Assembly (NCBI GenBank): GCA_017391545.1 | Contig: JAFOYD010000068.1 | Span: forward strand, 1 to 10,505 | Direction of reading: 5' to 3' | DNA length: 10,505 nucleotides | From: Lachnospiraceae bacterium | Lineage (GTDB): Bacteria > Bacillota > Clostridia > Lachnospirales > Lachnospiraceae | Part shown: piece after piece, positions 1 through 7,130 of the stretch | How positions within the stretch are numbered: position 1 is the first letter of the stretch | Layout of the letters: each line of letters begins with the position of its first letter | The notes under the pieces: generated by a model | Databases searched by the model: none | Seen by the model: only the letters and a program-made list of their open reading frames with translations | What the model was told of the DNA's origin: nothing | Made by a program: the position numbers and the translations under genes

Positions 1-1
1 A

Positions 2-1009
2 CATGGAGCAAAAACTGCTGGCGCAGATACAATCAATGTAAGAGCAAATTACGATCCATATAAGTATGCTGCTACAGTTTATGATGCAGATGGCAAGACA
101 AAAGAAAATCAGGCAGAAGCAGCTTCTGTATCATGGTCAATGAGCGGAAAACAGGCTTCAGTAGATTATGATGGTTGTGTTACTGCTCTTTCAGCAGGTA
201 AGCCGACCTTAAAGGCTTCCTTTGTAACTGTTACAACGAAGGCAAATGGTTCAAAATCTGCTAAATTAGTAACAAAGCAGGTTAAGCTTAATGTAATCCA
301 GCATGCTACATCACTTGCACTCAACAAGACTGAGCAGATTGCAAATAATATTGATCCTACAGCAGGTACTCTTAAGAAAGATGCTACATTTACATTTAGT
401 GTAAAGGCACAGCTTCCTAAGGGTTCAAAGGATGCAATTGAGTGGAAGTTAATCAGTAATGATGACAAGATTACAATTAATAATGCAAGGATTAGCGGAA
501 GCTTGAGTAATACTATTAAGGTAACTGTTCCAGCAGGTACACCAGTTGGTACTGTTGTAAAGGTTGGTGCATACACAGCTAGTGGTGCTGTATCTTATGG
601 CTACATCTATGTTACAACAAAGACTTTAGGTGTTGAGATTCAGGATCCTGTAGAAGGTTCAATCTTTGTTGATCCAGTAGTTCAGAAGAATGGTCAGGTT
701 AAGTATGTAAACAACCAGAAGACTGTAGAAGTCGGTGATTCATTCAAGATGGATACCAAGGTTATCTTAGTTAAGAAGACAAGTAAGGCTCCTGCTGTAC
801 TTGGTGAAGCAGGCGAAGGCGGTATCGCTGGAACAAGCACACAGTACTATGTAAATGAGCCTGTAACTTACACAGTAGACAAGAAGGGCGCAGGTGTTGT
901 TAAGATTGAGGCTGACGGAACTGTTACAGCATTAAAGGCTGGTACAGCTACAATCACAGCTAAGACAATCACAGGCAAGTCTGCAAAGATTAAAGTTGTT
1001 GTTAAGTAA
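2..1009 (+). CDS. Ig-like (BIG2) repeat surface protein, C-terminal 335 residues; 5' end outside window
   Basis: The frame is open from base 2, so only the C-terminus is visible and no start codon or signal peptide can be assigned. The visible part reads as about three beta-sandwich modules. The last 50 or so residues carry the classic bacterial Ig-like group 2 signature, with an 'ADGTVTALKAGTATITAKT' motif and alternating Val/Lys strands up to the stop. A degenerate copy ('DYDGCVTALSAGKPTLKASF') lies near visible residues 55-75. BIG2 modules are known from adhesins and other extracellular proteins, where they act as stalks or binding units. The tail shows no LPXTG motif, S-layer homology domain or dockerin, so any anchor must be upstream. 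Codon use differs from the downstream genes: none of the 14 leucine codons is CTG, and CTT and TTA dominate, which suggests a highly expressed, perhaps major, surface protein. Domain class is fairly secure; the specific function is unknown. Confidence 0.9.
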   Translation, partial: HGAKTAGADTINVRANYDPYKYAATVYDADGKTKENQAEAASVSWSMSGKQASVDYDGCVTALSAGKPTLKASFVTVTTKANGSKSAKLVTKQVKLNVIQHATSLALNKTEQIANNIDPTAGTLKKDATFTFSVKAQLPKGSKDAIEWKLISNDDKITINNARISGSLSNTIKVTVPAGTPVGTVVKVGAYTASGAVSYGYIYVTTKTLGVEIQDPVEGSIFVDPVVQKNGQVKYVNNQKTVEVGDSFKMDTKVILVKKTSKAPAVLGEAGEGGIAGTSTQYYVNEPVTYTVDKKGAGVVKIEADGTVTALKAGTATITAKTITGKSAKIKVVVK

Positions 1010-1032
1010 TTAAGTTTATAACGACAATACAT

Positions 1033-1067
1033 ATAGAGAGGGATTCATACGAATTCCTCTCTATTTT
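1033..1067 (+). terminator. Rho-independent terminator of the BIG2 protein gene
   Basis: A 14-bp stem (1033-1046 with 1051-1064, one G-U pair, otherwise perfect) closes an ATAC tetraloop. The 3' arm ends in CTAT followed by TTT. It starts 23 bases after the stop codon, so it ends the upstream transcription unit and makes read-through into the peptidase gene unlikely. Confidence 0.9.
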
Positions 1068-1085
1068 AACGTATATGAGAATGGC

Positions 1086-1111
1086 GGCACCTCCGAGCAG
1101 GAGATGGTGTC
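1086..1111 (+). other. Small bulged hairpin in the leader of the peptidase gene
   Basis: GGCACC (1086-1091) can pair with GGTGTC (1106-1111), with one G-U pair, continuing inward as TCC/GGA with a three-base bulge. It sits in the 84 bases between the terminator and the chosen start at 1152. It covers the upstream in-frame ATG at 1104, which also argues against that ATG as the start. A regulatory role is only a possibility. Confidence 0.3.
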
Positions 1112-1141
1112 TGTACAAGACAGAATTGTTATGATCACAAA

Positions 1142-1148
1142 AAGGGAG
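1142..1148 (+). promoter_or_regulatory. Ribosome binding site that decides the start at 1152
   Basis: AAGGGAG precedes ATG 1152, with the GGG core ending five bases before it. The alternative in-frame ATG at 1104 has an AGGAG touching the codon with no spacer, and starting there would add 16 polar residues in front of the signal peptide. Position 1152 gives a normal signal peptide beginning Met-Asp-Leu-Lys-Lys-Arg. Confidence 0.6.
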
Positions 1149-1151
1149 AGC

Positions 1152-4100
1152 ATGGATTTGAAAAAGAGGATTTCAATATTATTGGCAGTGATATTGTCTG
1201 CCACGCCGGCGATAGATAGTTATGCAATTGAGGATGCTGTGTATAATGGAGAAACAAGTACAGAAGAAACATTGACAGAAGAAATTCTGTCGGAAGAAAC
1301 GCTGACGGAAGAAGCATCAGGAGATGAATCATCAACGGAAGAAAAGATTTCGGAAGAAGATACTACAGATACATCTTTTGAAACAGAAACGGAAGAAGAA
1401 TTCATTCATGAAAGTGATTTGGAAATAGAAACAGGTGACGAAACAGAATCCGAAACAGAGTCAGACTCGTCAGCTGAAACAACAAAGGAATCTGGAAAAC
1501 AAATTGTAGATGGAATCAAGGAAAAATTAGAGATACAGTATGGTTCTGATGCAGAAGAAAATAGCGTTGACGCAATCATCGATCCTGGGTTTGATGCTGA
1601 CCTGTTGCAAGAAAGTGCAGCCCCTGGGAACTTATATTTTGCAGAGATTTATGCAAATGATGAAATTCCGGTGGCATATTCTTCGGTGAAGTCGAATAAT
1701 TATATTCCATGTGTAAAGGACCAGGGAAATTGGGGAACCTGCTGGGCATTCTCTGCTGTGTCAGCCGCTGAAAGCGCATATATGCGTTTGTTTGGTAAGG
1801 AAGCGAACCTGTCAGAGACACAGCTTGTCAACTTTTTTTACAATGACAATGTAGCCGGACCAGATGGTGGTCTGGAAGGGGATGCAATTAATGCGCTGAA
1901 CACAGGGTCTGACAGTGCAGCATCAAAAGTGAACAGAGGTGGTAACAGTGCTTTTACCACATTTGCAATGGCGCGATGGACAGGAATAGCAGACGAAAGT
2001 TTGGATGCAAGTCTTGTTTACCCGCTCGAACAGACGTATAGCACTACGGAACTCAATATTTCATCAGAATTTGCCTACAAAGATGCATTACACATGCAGA
2101 ACGCATACTGGATTAATAAAAACGACAGCAATGAAATCAAGAAATCCATTATGCAGTATGGTTTGGTATGCATGAACTATAAAGACAAAAAGTATTTTGG
2201 TAGCGATGATTATTCCAAAAGTGATGTGGCTTATGATGGCCCTTGCGTATATTATAATAATGACAATGGTGGAACAGGTCATGCAGTGGCAATTGTTGGA
2301 TGGGATGATAATTTCGACAGGTCATATTTCGAAAATACGGTCATCAATCAGGAGCTGAAGCTGTATGATGCTGTAGAGCTGCCAAAGAATAACGGAGCCT
2401 GGCTTGTGAAGAACAGCTGGGGGACAGACGCAGGAGACGAAGGATACTTTTGGATTTCGTATGAGGATGTGAGCATTTTTGACACGCTCTATGTTTTTGA
2501 ATTTGAAAAGGCAGATAACTATGCGCACATTTATCAGTACGATGGTTCAGCGGGAACAAAATATTATTATGACAATGGCACGGTTGAAGCAGCAGCAATT
2601 TATACAGCAAAGGGCAATGAGCTGATTGAAGCGGTTGGTGTAGGTGTTGCATCCGTAAACACAGATTACACGGTTGAGATTTATACAAATATTACCGATA
2701 TTTCCAATCCACAGTCAGGGAATTTGGTATCAACAACATCAGGGACAACAACATTTCAGGGGTATTATACGGTAAAGCTGGATGAGACGGTGTTGGTCAG
2801 TAAGGATACTGTTTTTTCTGTTGTGGTAAGGCTGAGTGGCGGTAGGAAAGACAATGAAGATAAGACGGCAATCTTTATTGACAAGACCTATGATAATGGA
2901 AGTGTCATACAATTTATTGCAAAGGTAAATCAAAATGAAACATTTATAAAGAATAATGGCAGCTGGATTGATGGTGCTGACAGTAGCTATGACTGTACAT
3001 TCCGCATCAAAGCCTACACGAGCAACTACGACCATGACATACCACAGGAAAACATCGCATTAACGCTACAGATGGTACAGGAAATCGAGGATCAGGAGTA
3101 CAGTGGTGACAAAAATGCGCCGGAGCTTGTGATCAGCTACATGGGCGAGCGTCTGGTGCGGGATGTGGATTACAGTGTGAATTATGTGAATAATGACCAG
3201 GTGGCTGACAGGACTGGCGAAAATGCGCCAAAAGCCATTATAACAGGTATGGGCAAATACAATGGTACGGTTGAACAGACCTTTACGATTCTGCCCAAGA
3301 CGATTACGGAGGAGATGGTGGAGACGACATCCCTGATGTACGATGGCAGCGTACAGGATGACCTGAAAGTCATCGATGATACAGTGCAACTTGTTAAGGG
3401 AACGGATTACACGATTTCTTTTAGCAAACAGCCATGCAATGCAGGCACTTATCAGGCAGAAGTTACGGGAAAAGGAAATTATACCGGTACGCTTCAGCTT
3501 TCCGTTACGATTGGTAAGACGACACTGAATGATGAGATGATCATTGTTCCAGCCACAGTGGAATACGCTGGAAAAGCGATAAAGCCACAGGTAAAGGTGT
3601 GTGTAAATGGTAAGGAGCTTCCGGCGGCAAGCTTTTCAGTGTCTTATAAAAATAATACCAATGCCGGGACAGCGGTCGTTACAGTCACCGGCAAAGGCGG
3701 TTGTCAGGGCAAGGTAGAGAAAAACTTTACAATTCTGCCAAGGGATATCAGCGAGAATCTGTCGGTAGTGGTGGCAAAAGCCACGTACACTGGAAAGGAC
3801 CTGACGCCATCTGTCACGGTAAAATGTGATGGCAGGTCGCTCAGGAAGGGAACGGATTACACTGTCACCTATGAAAACAACAGGGCGGCAGGCGAAAGCG
3901 CAGCTGTGACCATCACAGGAAAGGGCAATTACACAGGTGTTTTTGGGCAGGCCTTTACGATTTTGCCAAAGGAACTGTCGGCAGGCAGTGTCGGGGCAGA
4001 GATCGGTTATGGCGAGAGCGGAAGCATGGTGCGTGTTCTGAATGGTAAAACGGAGCTGTCGGAAACGGATTGCAGTGCGGTCGTGTATCGGGCAGGGACG

Positions 4101-5666
4101 AGTACTGCAGTTGACATGTCACAGCTTGTGCTGGGTGAAAAATATGATGTGGAGATCACGCTAAAGGGCAATTACACGATTAAGAACGCAGCCAGTGTGC
4201 GCAAGACAAATATTGTCTGCAGGAAATCGGTAGCTGACCTGACGGTCGGGTTGGAGAATGCTTCTGAGACGTTCATTTACAATGGAAAAGCACAGAAACC
4301 AAAGCTGATTGTCAGAGAGCAGAGCGGTACAGAAGTACCAAAATCAAACTACACCATATCCTATGTGGACAATATCAATGCGGGTACAGCCACGGCGGTT
4401 GTGACCGGAAAGGGCGCGTATGCCGGCACGAAGAAGCTGGAATTTACCATACAGAGACAGCAGCTTGACAATCTGACAATCCAGCAGGTCAAGGACCAGA
4501 CCTATGCACAGAAGGTAATCTGCCCTGCCATCAAAGTGATGGATGGCAAAAAGACACTGAAATCCGGCGCAGGTAAGGATTACGTATGTACTTATGCCAA
4601 TAATGTGGATGTGTCTTATGACAATGGAAATGTAATTGCAGGCGCGTATGCAGAGATACAGCTTTCTGATAATTATGCTGTTCCGGAGGGAACTAATTTA
4701 CGCGTGTATTTCAAGATTCTTCCGGCAAAGATTACCTCACTCACCCTTTCAAAAGCACATTATACAGGGGAGGCGGTTCTTCCTGATAATATTGTGGTAA
4801 AGGCAGGAAAGCTGGTGGTTCCACTAGAGAGCTATGAAGTGACTGCCAACAATAATGTAAATGTCTCAGGCAGTGCGGTACTGACGGTGACGGCAAAGGC
4901 ACAGTCGAACTACACCGGCAGCTTGAGCAAAAAGTACAGTATTGTGAAGCAGGAGCTCAAAAAATGCATCTTGCCTGCGATACCGGACATGCCATATCTG
5001 GGGCAGCCTGTCGATGTGAGCGGATTTGCACTAAAGCAGCAAAATGGCGAGGAGATCGGCAGCGACCAGTATACGATTACTGTTAAGAACAATACAAAGC
5101 CCGGAAAGGCGACAGTGACATACGTGGCAAAAAGCGACAGTCTGTATCGGGGAAGCGTGTCGATTCGGTTCAACATCGTAAAAGGAACTGTGGCACAGGC
5201 AATTGACAAAGAGGCTGCGAAGGCAATTGAAAAGCCCTATACAGGTGAGGAGATTACACTGACAGAGGAAGAGATCAGGCAGCTTGCGCCGATCAAGGCT
5301 TACACAGGTTCGGGTAATCCGCCTTATACGGTTACGTATGCGAAGAACACCAACGCAGGAAAGGCATTCGTGAAGCTGACGGGAAAGGATTATCTGCAGG
5401 GAAGTGCGACAGTGTATTTCACGATTACGCCGAAGTCAGTGAGCAGTCTGAAAATCACTACCGGAGAGAAGCGGTTAAGCTACAATGGTGGTACGCCTGT
5501 ATATCTGGAACTCAACGAAGTAACGGATGGCGATCAGGTGCTGAAGGCAGGAAAGGATTACACCTATTCCTACACGAATGCCGACAAAAAGGGTACAGCC
5601 TGCCTGACTGTTACCGGGGTAGGAAATTATACCGGGACGAGGTATATTTATTACAAGATTAATTAA
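1152..5666 (+). CDS. Secreted C1A (papain-like) cysteine peptidase with lectin-like domain and eleven MBG-type repeats
   Basis: This 1504-residue protein (numbered from ATG 1152) is a predicted extracellular endopeptidase. Residues 1-25 form a signal peptide with probable cleavage after Ser-Tyr-Ala. Residues 26 to about 115 are a Glu/Thr/Ser-rich linker. The C1A domain (about 178-450) has all catalytic signatures: oxyanion Gln191 in 'VKDQGNWGTCWAF', nucleophile Cys197, His377 in 'GTGHAVAIVGWDD' and Asn421 in 'LVKNSWGTDAGDEGYFWIS'. Residues about 454-624 match the lectin-like domain that commonly follows bacterial C1A peptidases in Clostridia. Residues 629-1504 are eleven MBG/Ig-like repeats of about 75 residues, each with variants of 'GTDYTVTYENN', 'NAGTAVVTVTGKGNYTG' and a closing 'FTILPK'. 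The C-terminus ends inside the last repeat with no LPXTG, SLH or dockerin, so it is either released or held by the repeats. The peptidase call is strong. Substrate is unknown, and activity is inferred from intact residues only. Confidence 0.95.
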   Translation: MDLKKRISILLAVILSATPAIDSYAIEDAVYNGETSTEETLTEEILSEETLTEEASGDESSTEEKISEEDTTDTSFETETEEEFIHESDLEIETGDETESETESDSSAETTKESGKQIVDGIKEKLEIQYGSDAEENSVDAIIDPGFDADLLQESAAPGNLYFAEIYANDEIPVAYSSVKSNNYIPCVKDQGNWGTCWAFSAVSAAESAYMRLFGKEANLSETQLVNFFYNDNVAGPDGGLEGDAINALNTGSDSAASKVNRGGNSAFTTFAMARWTGIADESLDASLVYPLEQTYSTTELNISSEFAYKDALHMQNAYWINKNDSNEIKKSIMQYGLVCMNYKDKKYFGSDDYSKSDVAYDGPCVYYNNDNGGTGHAVAIVGWDDNFDRSYFENTVINQELKLYDAVELPKNNGAWLVKNSWGTDAGDEGYFWISYEDVSIFDTLYVFEFEKADNYAHIYQYDGSAGTKYYYDNGTVEAAAIYTAKGNELIEAVGVGVASVNTDYTVEIYTNITDISNPQSGNLVSTTSGTTTFQGYYTVKLDETVLVSKDTVFSVVVRLSGGRKDNEDKTAIFIDKTYDNGSVIQFIAKVNQNETFIKNNGSWIDGADSSYDCTFRIKAYTSNYDHDIPQENIALTLQMVQEIEDQEYSGDKNAPELVISYMGERLVRDVDYSVNYVNNDQVADRTGENAPKAIITGMGKYNGTVEQTFTILPKTITEEMVETTSLMYDGSVQDDLKVIDDTVQLVKGTDYTISFSKQPCNAGTYQAEVTGKGNYTGTLQLSVTIGKTTLNDEMIIVPATVEYAGKAIKPQVKVCVNGKELPAASFSVSYKNNTNAGTAVVTVTGKGGCQGKVEKNFTILPRDISENLSVVVAKATYTGKDLTPSVTVKCDGRSLRKGTDYTVTYENNRAAGESAAVTITGKGNYTGVFGQAFTILPKELSAGSVGAEIGYGESGSMVRVLNGKTELSETDCSAVVYRAGTSTAVDMSQLVLGEKYDVEITLKGNYTIKNAASVRKTNIVCRKSVADLTVGLENASETFIYNGKAQKPKLIVREQSGTEVPKSNYTISYVDNINAGTATAVVTGKGAYAGTKKLEFTIQRQQLDNLTIQQVKDQTYAQKVICPAIKVMDGKKTLKSGAGKDYVCTYANNVDVSYDNGNVIAGAYAEIQLSDNYAVPEGTNLRVYFKILPAKITSLTLSKAHYTGEAVLPDNIVVKAGKLVVPLESYEVTANNNVNVSGSAVLTVTAKAQSNYTGSLSKKYSIVKQELKKCILPAIPDMPYLGQPVDVSGFALKQQNGEEIGSDQYTITVKNNTKPGKATVTYVAKSDSLYRGSVSIRFNIVKGTVAQAIDKEAAKAIEKPYTGEEITLTEEEIRQLAPIKAYTGSGNPPYTVTYAKNTNAGKAFVKLTGKDYLQGSATVYFTITPKSVSSLKITTGEKRLSYNGGTPVYLELNEVTDGDQVLKAGKDYTYSYTNADKKGTACLTVTGVGNYTGTRYIYYKIN
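3036..5666 (+). repeat. Array of eleven MBG-type repeats, unit about 225 bp
   Basis: Approximate unit starts are 3036, 3294, 3519, 3744, 3969, 4224, 4455, 4725, 4950, 5184 and 5433. Each unit contains one copy or relic of the Lys-Gly-Asn-Tyr-Thr-Gly turn; eleven are found. Units 2-4 are regular at exactly 75 codons, and a 17-base identity (AAGGGAACGGATTACAC) recurs at 3396 and 3846, exactly two units apart. Unit 5 is degenerate (turn followed by Ile instead of Gly), and unit 7 is expanded to 90 residues. Most units differ considerably, so the array is old rather than freshly amplified. Confidence 0.9.
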
Positions 5667-5682
5667 CAGAGCATGAGGTAAA

Positions 5683-5720
5683 TGACAGGGGCATTGCATT
5701 TTTATGCAATGTCTCTGTTG
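5683..5720 (+). terminator. Strong intergenic hairpin, possible terminator without U-tract
   Basis: A 15-bp stem (5685-5699 with 5704-5718, including two G-U pairs) closes a TTTT loop, and two further wobble pairs extend it to 5683-5720. It begins 17 bases after the peptidase stop codon. The bases after the 3' arm (CTATCC) are not U-rich, and the other strand has no clear U-tract either. It may be a weak terminator, an RNA-stability stem or a processing site. Confidence 0.5.
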
Positions 5721-5752
5721 CTATCCTGGAAAATTATGTTAATATATGAGGT

Positions 5753-5758
5753 GGAGGT
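5753..5758 (+). promoter_or_regulatory. Ribosome binding site of the LRR lipoprotein gene
   Basis: A perfect GGAGGT lies four bases before ATG 5763. It supports this start over the in-frame ATG at 5682, which sits at the foot of the hairpin and would add 27 residues ahead of the signal peptide. Confidence 0.75.
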
Positions 5759-5762
5759 GCAT

Positions 5763-7055
5763 ATGAAGCGGATTAAAATAATAGTGTTTACTTTTCTGGT
5801 TACTGCACTATGTTGTGGCTGTGCAGTGACAACTGATTTCGTGGAAACGGATGATTATGGCGATGCAGGGATCTATGACTTGAATGGGACGCTGTTGGTG
5901 CCATATGAAACGCTGGTCAAAAATTATCATTTTGATATTTCTAAGGACTATGAAAATGACGAAAATAAAGGCTTCTCAAAAGTTCTGCAAAAGCTTGATC
6001 TCAACGAGGATGTGGTACTTGTTGTTCCGAGCGTAAGCAGAATTGGTGAACATGCATTGTCGTATGCAGAAAATCTTGCATACTGTGAGCTGCCGGATAC
6101 GCTGGAGACGATTGGCGGCTATGCTTTTTATTCATCGGGACTGCGGGAGATTGTGATACCCTCGGGTGTATCGGAAATCAGTCATAATGCTTTTGACAGC
6201 TGCCGGGAGTTGTCAATAGTAACATTAAATGACGGGTTGAAGGTAATCGATACTTCGGCATTCCGATATACGCCAAAGCTGACAGAAATTACGATACCCG
6301 AAACAGTTGAGACGATCGGCTCCTGCGCATTTCAGGATACGGGAATCGACTATGTGCGGATACCGGACACGGTAAGTGTGATTGGAGATAATGCGTTTGG
6401 AAATGTCGGGACAGTTTGTTATAACGGAAACGCAGAAGATTTTGCAGGCTTTGGTGCTGCAAATTTCCATCACTTTAATGCCGGTAACGTTTGTGATTTG
6501 TGTGGAGCATCTGTGGACTATATACCATACACAATTCAGGGAGCGGAGTTTATTGACAACGGTGTATGTGATATACCGGATACATTTGAGCGTGATGATC
6601 AGCGGTATCGTGTTGTCTCGATCGCGGTGGAAGCATATAAAGATAATACGGATATTACCAGCTTAAGTATCCCGGATTCGATGAAAAGCATTCAGGATGG
6701 TGCATTTGTGAATTGCATCAATTTAGAACAGGTGAATTTAAATGATCACCTCGAAATCCTTGGCAGGGATGTATTTAGCGGTTGTACTGCAATACAGGAA
6801 ATCGTGATTCCTGATCAGATTGCGACAATTACCGGCTGTTTTAGTGGTTGCACGAGTCTGCGGAATGTGACATTGCCCAAAGCAATAGGCTTGAGCATGG
6901 AGGATTTTGCGGGATGCGATCATCTTGAGAAGATTTATTATCGCGGAACTGAGGAAGAGTGGAGCAGTAAGACTGTGGGAGCACCACCACCTGTTATGAA
7001 CGTATCAATTGAGATGCTATTTGACGAACATGTCAAGATCATTTTTACAGAATAA
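5763..7055 (+). CDS. BspA-type leucine-rich repeat protein, probable lipoprotein
   Basis: This 430-residue exported protein starts at ATG 5763. Residues 1-16 are a short basic and hydrophobic leader running into Leu-Cys-Cys-Gly-Cys (16-20). Cys20 after Gly is the likeliest lipidated residue, although Cys at -3 is unusual for a lipobox. Residues about 85-220 form a first LRR_5 block with repeated 'IP.(T/G)V..I...AF..C..L' units. Residues about 221-260 are a spacer with His236, His237 and a Cys244-x-x-Cys247 pair, as often seen between BspA repeats and possibly metal-binding. Residues about 261-395 form a second LRR_5 block, ending in 'IYYRGTEEEW', a usual BspA terminal motif. LRR_5 proteins are known as surface binding proteins in gut and oral bacteria; the ligand here is unknown. 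The gene lies 96 bp after the peptidase gene and 75 bp before the next LRR gene, which suggests a common surface role. The last 30 residues match nothing I recognise. Confidence 0.93.
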   Translation: MKRIKIIVFTFLVTALCCGCAVTTDFVETDDYGDAGIYDLNGTLLVPYETLVKNYHFDISKDYENDENKGFSKVLQKLDLNEDVVLVVPSVSRIGEHALSYAENLAYCELPDTLETIGGYAFYSSGLREIVIPSGVSEISHNAFDSCRELSIVTLNDGLKVIDTSAFRYTPKLTEITIPETVETIGSCAFQDTGIDYVRIPDTVSVIGDNAFGNVGTVCYNGNAEDFAGFGAANFHHFNAGNVCDLCGASVDYIPYTIQGAEFIDNGVCDIPDTFERDDQRYRVVSIAVEAYKDNTDITSLSIPDSMKSIQDGAFVNCINLEQVNLNDHLEILGRDVFSGCTAIQEIVIPDQIATITGCFSGCTSLRNVTLPKAIGLSMEDFAGCDHLEKIYYRGTEEEWSSKTVGAPPPVMNVSIEMLFDEHVKIIFTE

Positions 7056-7076
7056 ATATCAATAGATAAGGATTGG

Positions 7077-7104
7077 TTTTATCAGGATATCATTCCTGTT
7101 AAAA
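7077..7104. other. Interrupted palindrome, possible operator
   Basis: TTTTATCAGGA (7077-7087) and TCCTGTTAAAA (7094-7104) are inverted copies with a single mismatch, separated by six bases. The right arm overlaps the candidate -10 box at 7100-7105. It fits a dimeric regulator site or a weak hairpin after the upstream gene; it lacks the U-tract of a terminator. Confidence 0.4.
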
Positions 7105-7105
7105 T
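7097..7105 (+). promoter_or_regulatory. Candidate extended -10 promoter element of the LRR/VWA gene
   Basis: TGTTAAAAT matches the extended -10 pattern TGnTATAAT with one mismatch in the hexamer. No convincing -35 box lies 16-18 bases upstream; TTGGTT at 7073 is 21 bases away. Transcription would begin near 7112 and leave a leader of about 19 bases, just enough for the ribosome binding site at 7118-7123. This is weak evidence in an AT-rich gap. Confidence 0.3.
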
Positions 7106-7117
7106 AAAAAACAAATG

Positions 7118-7123
7118 AAGGGA
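7118..7123 (+). promoter_or_regulatory. Ribosome binding site of the LRR/VWA gene
   Basis: AAGGGA lies seven bases before ATG 7131, the only start that gives a complete signal peptide in this frame. Confidence 0.7.
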
Positions 7124-7130
7124 AAAGAAT

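Noticed and set aside
166..576. Minus-strand open frame of 136 codons with hydrophobic stretches
   Set aside because: It lies fully inside the BIG2 gene, and its hydrophobicity is what antisense Lys/Thr/Val-rich sequence gives; no homologous pattern is seen.
1104..1151. Upstream in-frame start of the peptidase at ATG 1104
   Set aside because: The AGGAG abuts the ATG without spacing, the codon lies in a hairpin, and it would put 16 polar residues before the signal peptide.
3036..5666. CRISPR-like or mobile repeat array
   Set aside because: The periodicity is 225 bp, in frame, diverged and encodes protein modules. There are no short identical repeats with unique spacers.
5718..5745. Possible promoter TTGCTA / TAATAT, 16-base spacing
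   Set aside because: Each box matches only four of six bases, and transcription would start at the ribosome binding site itself. The -35 also overlaps the hairpin.
6382..6666. + strand open frame of 94 codons inside the LRR lipoprotein gene
   Set aside because: It is an out-of-frame shadow of the LRR coding sequence, without a ribosome binding site or domain signature.
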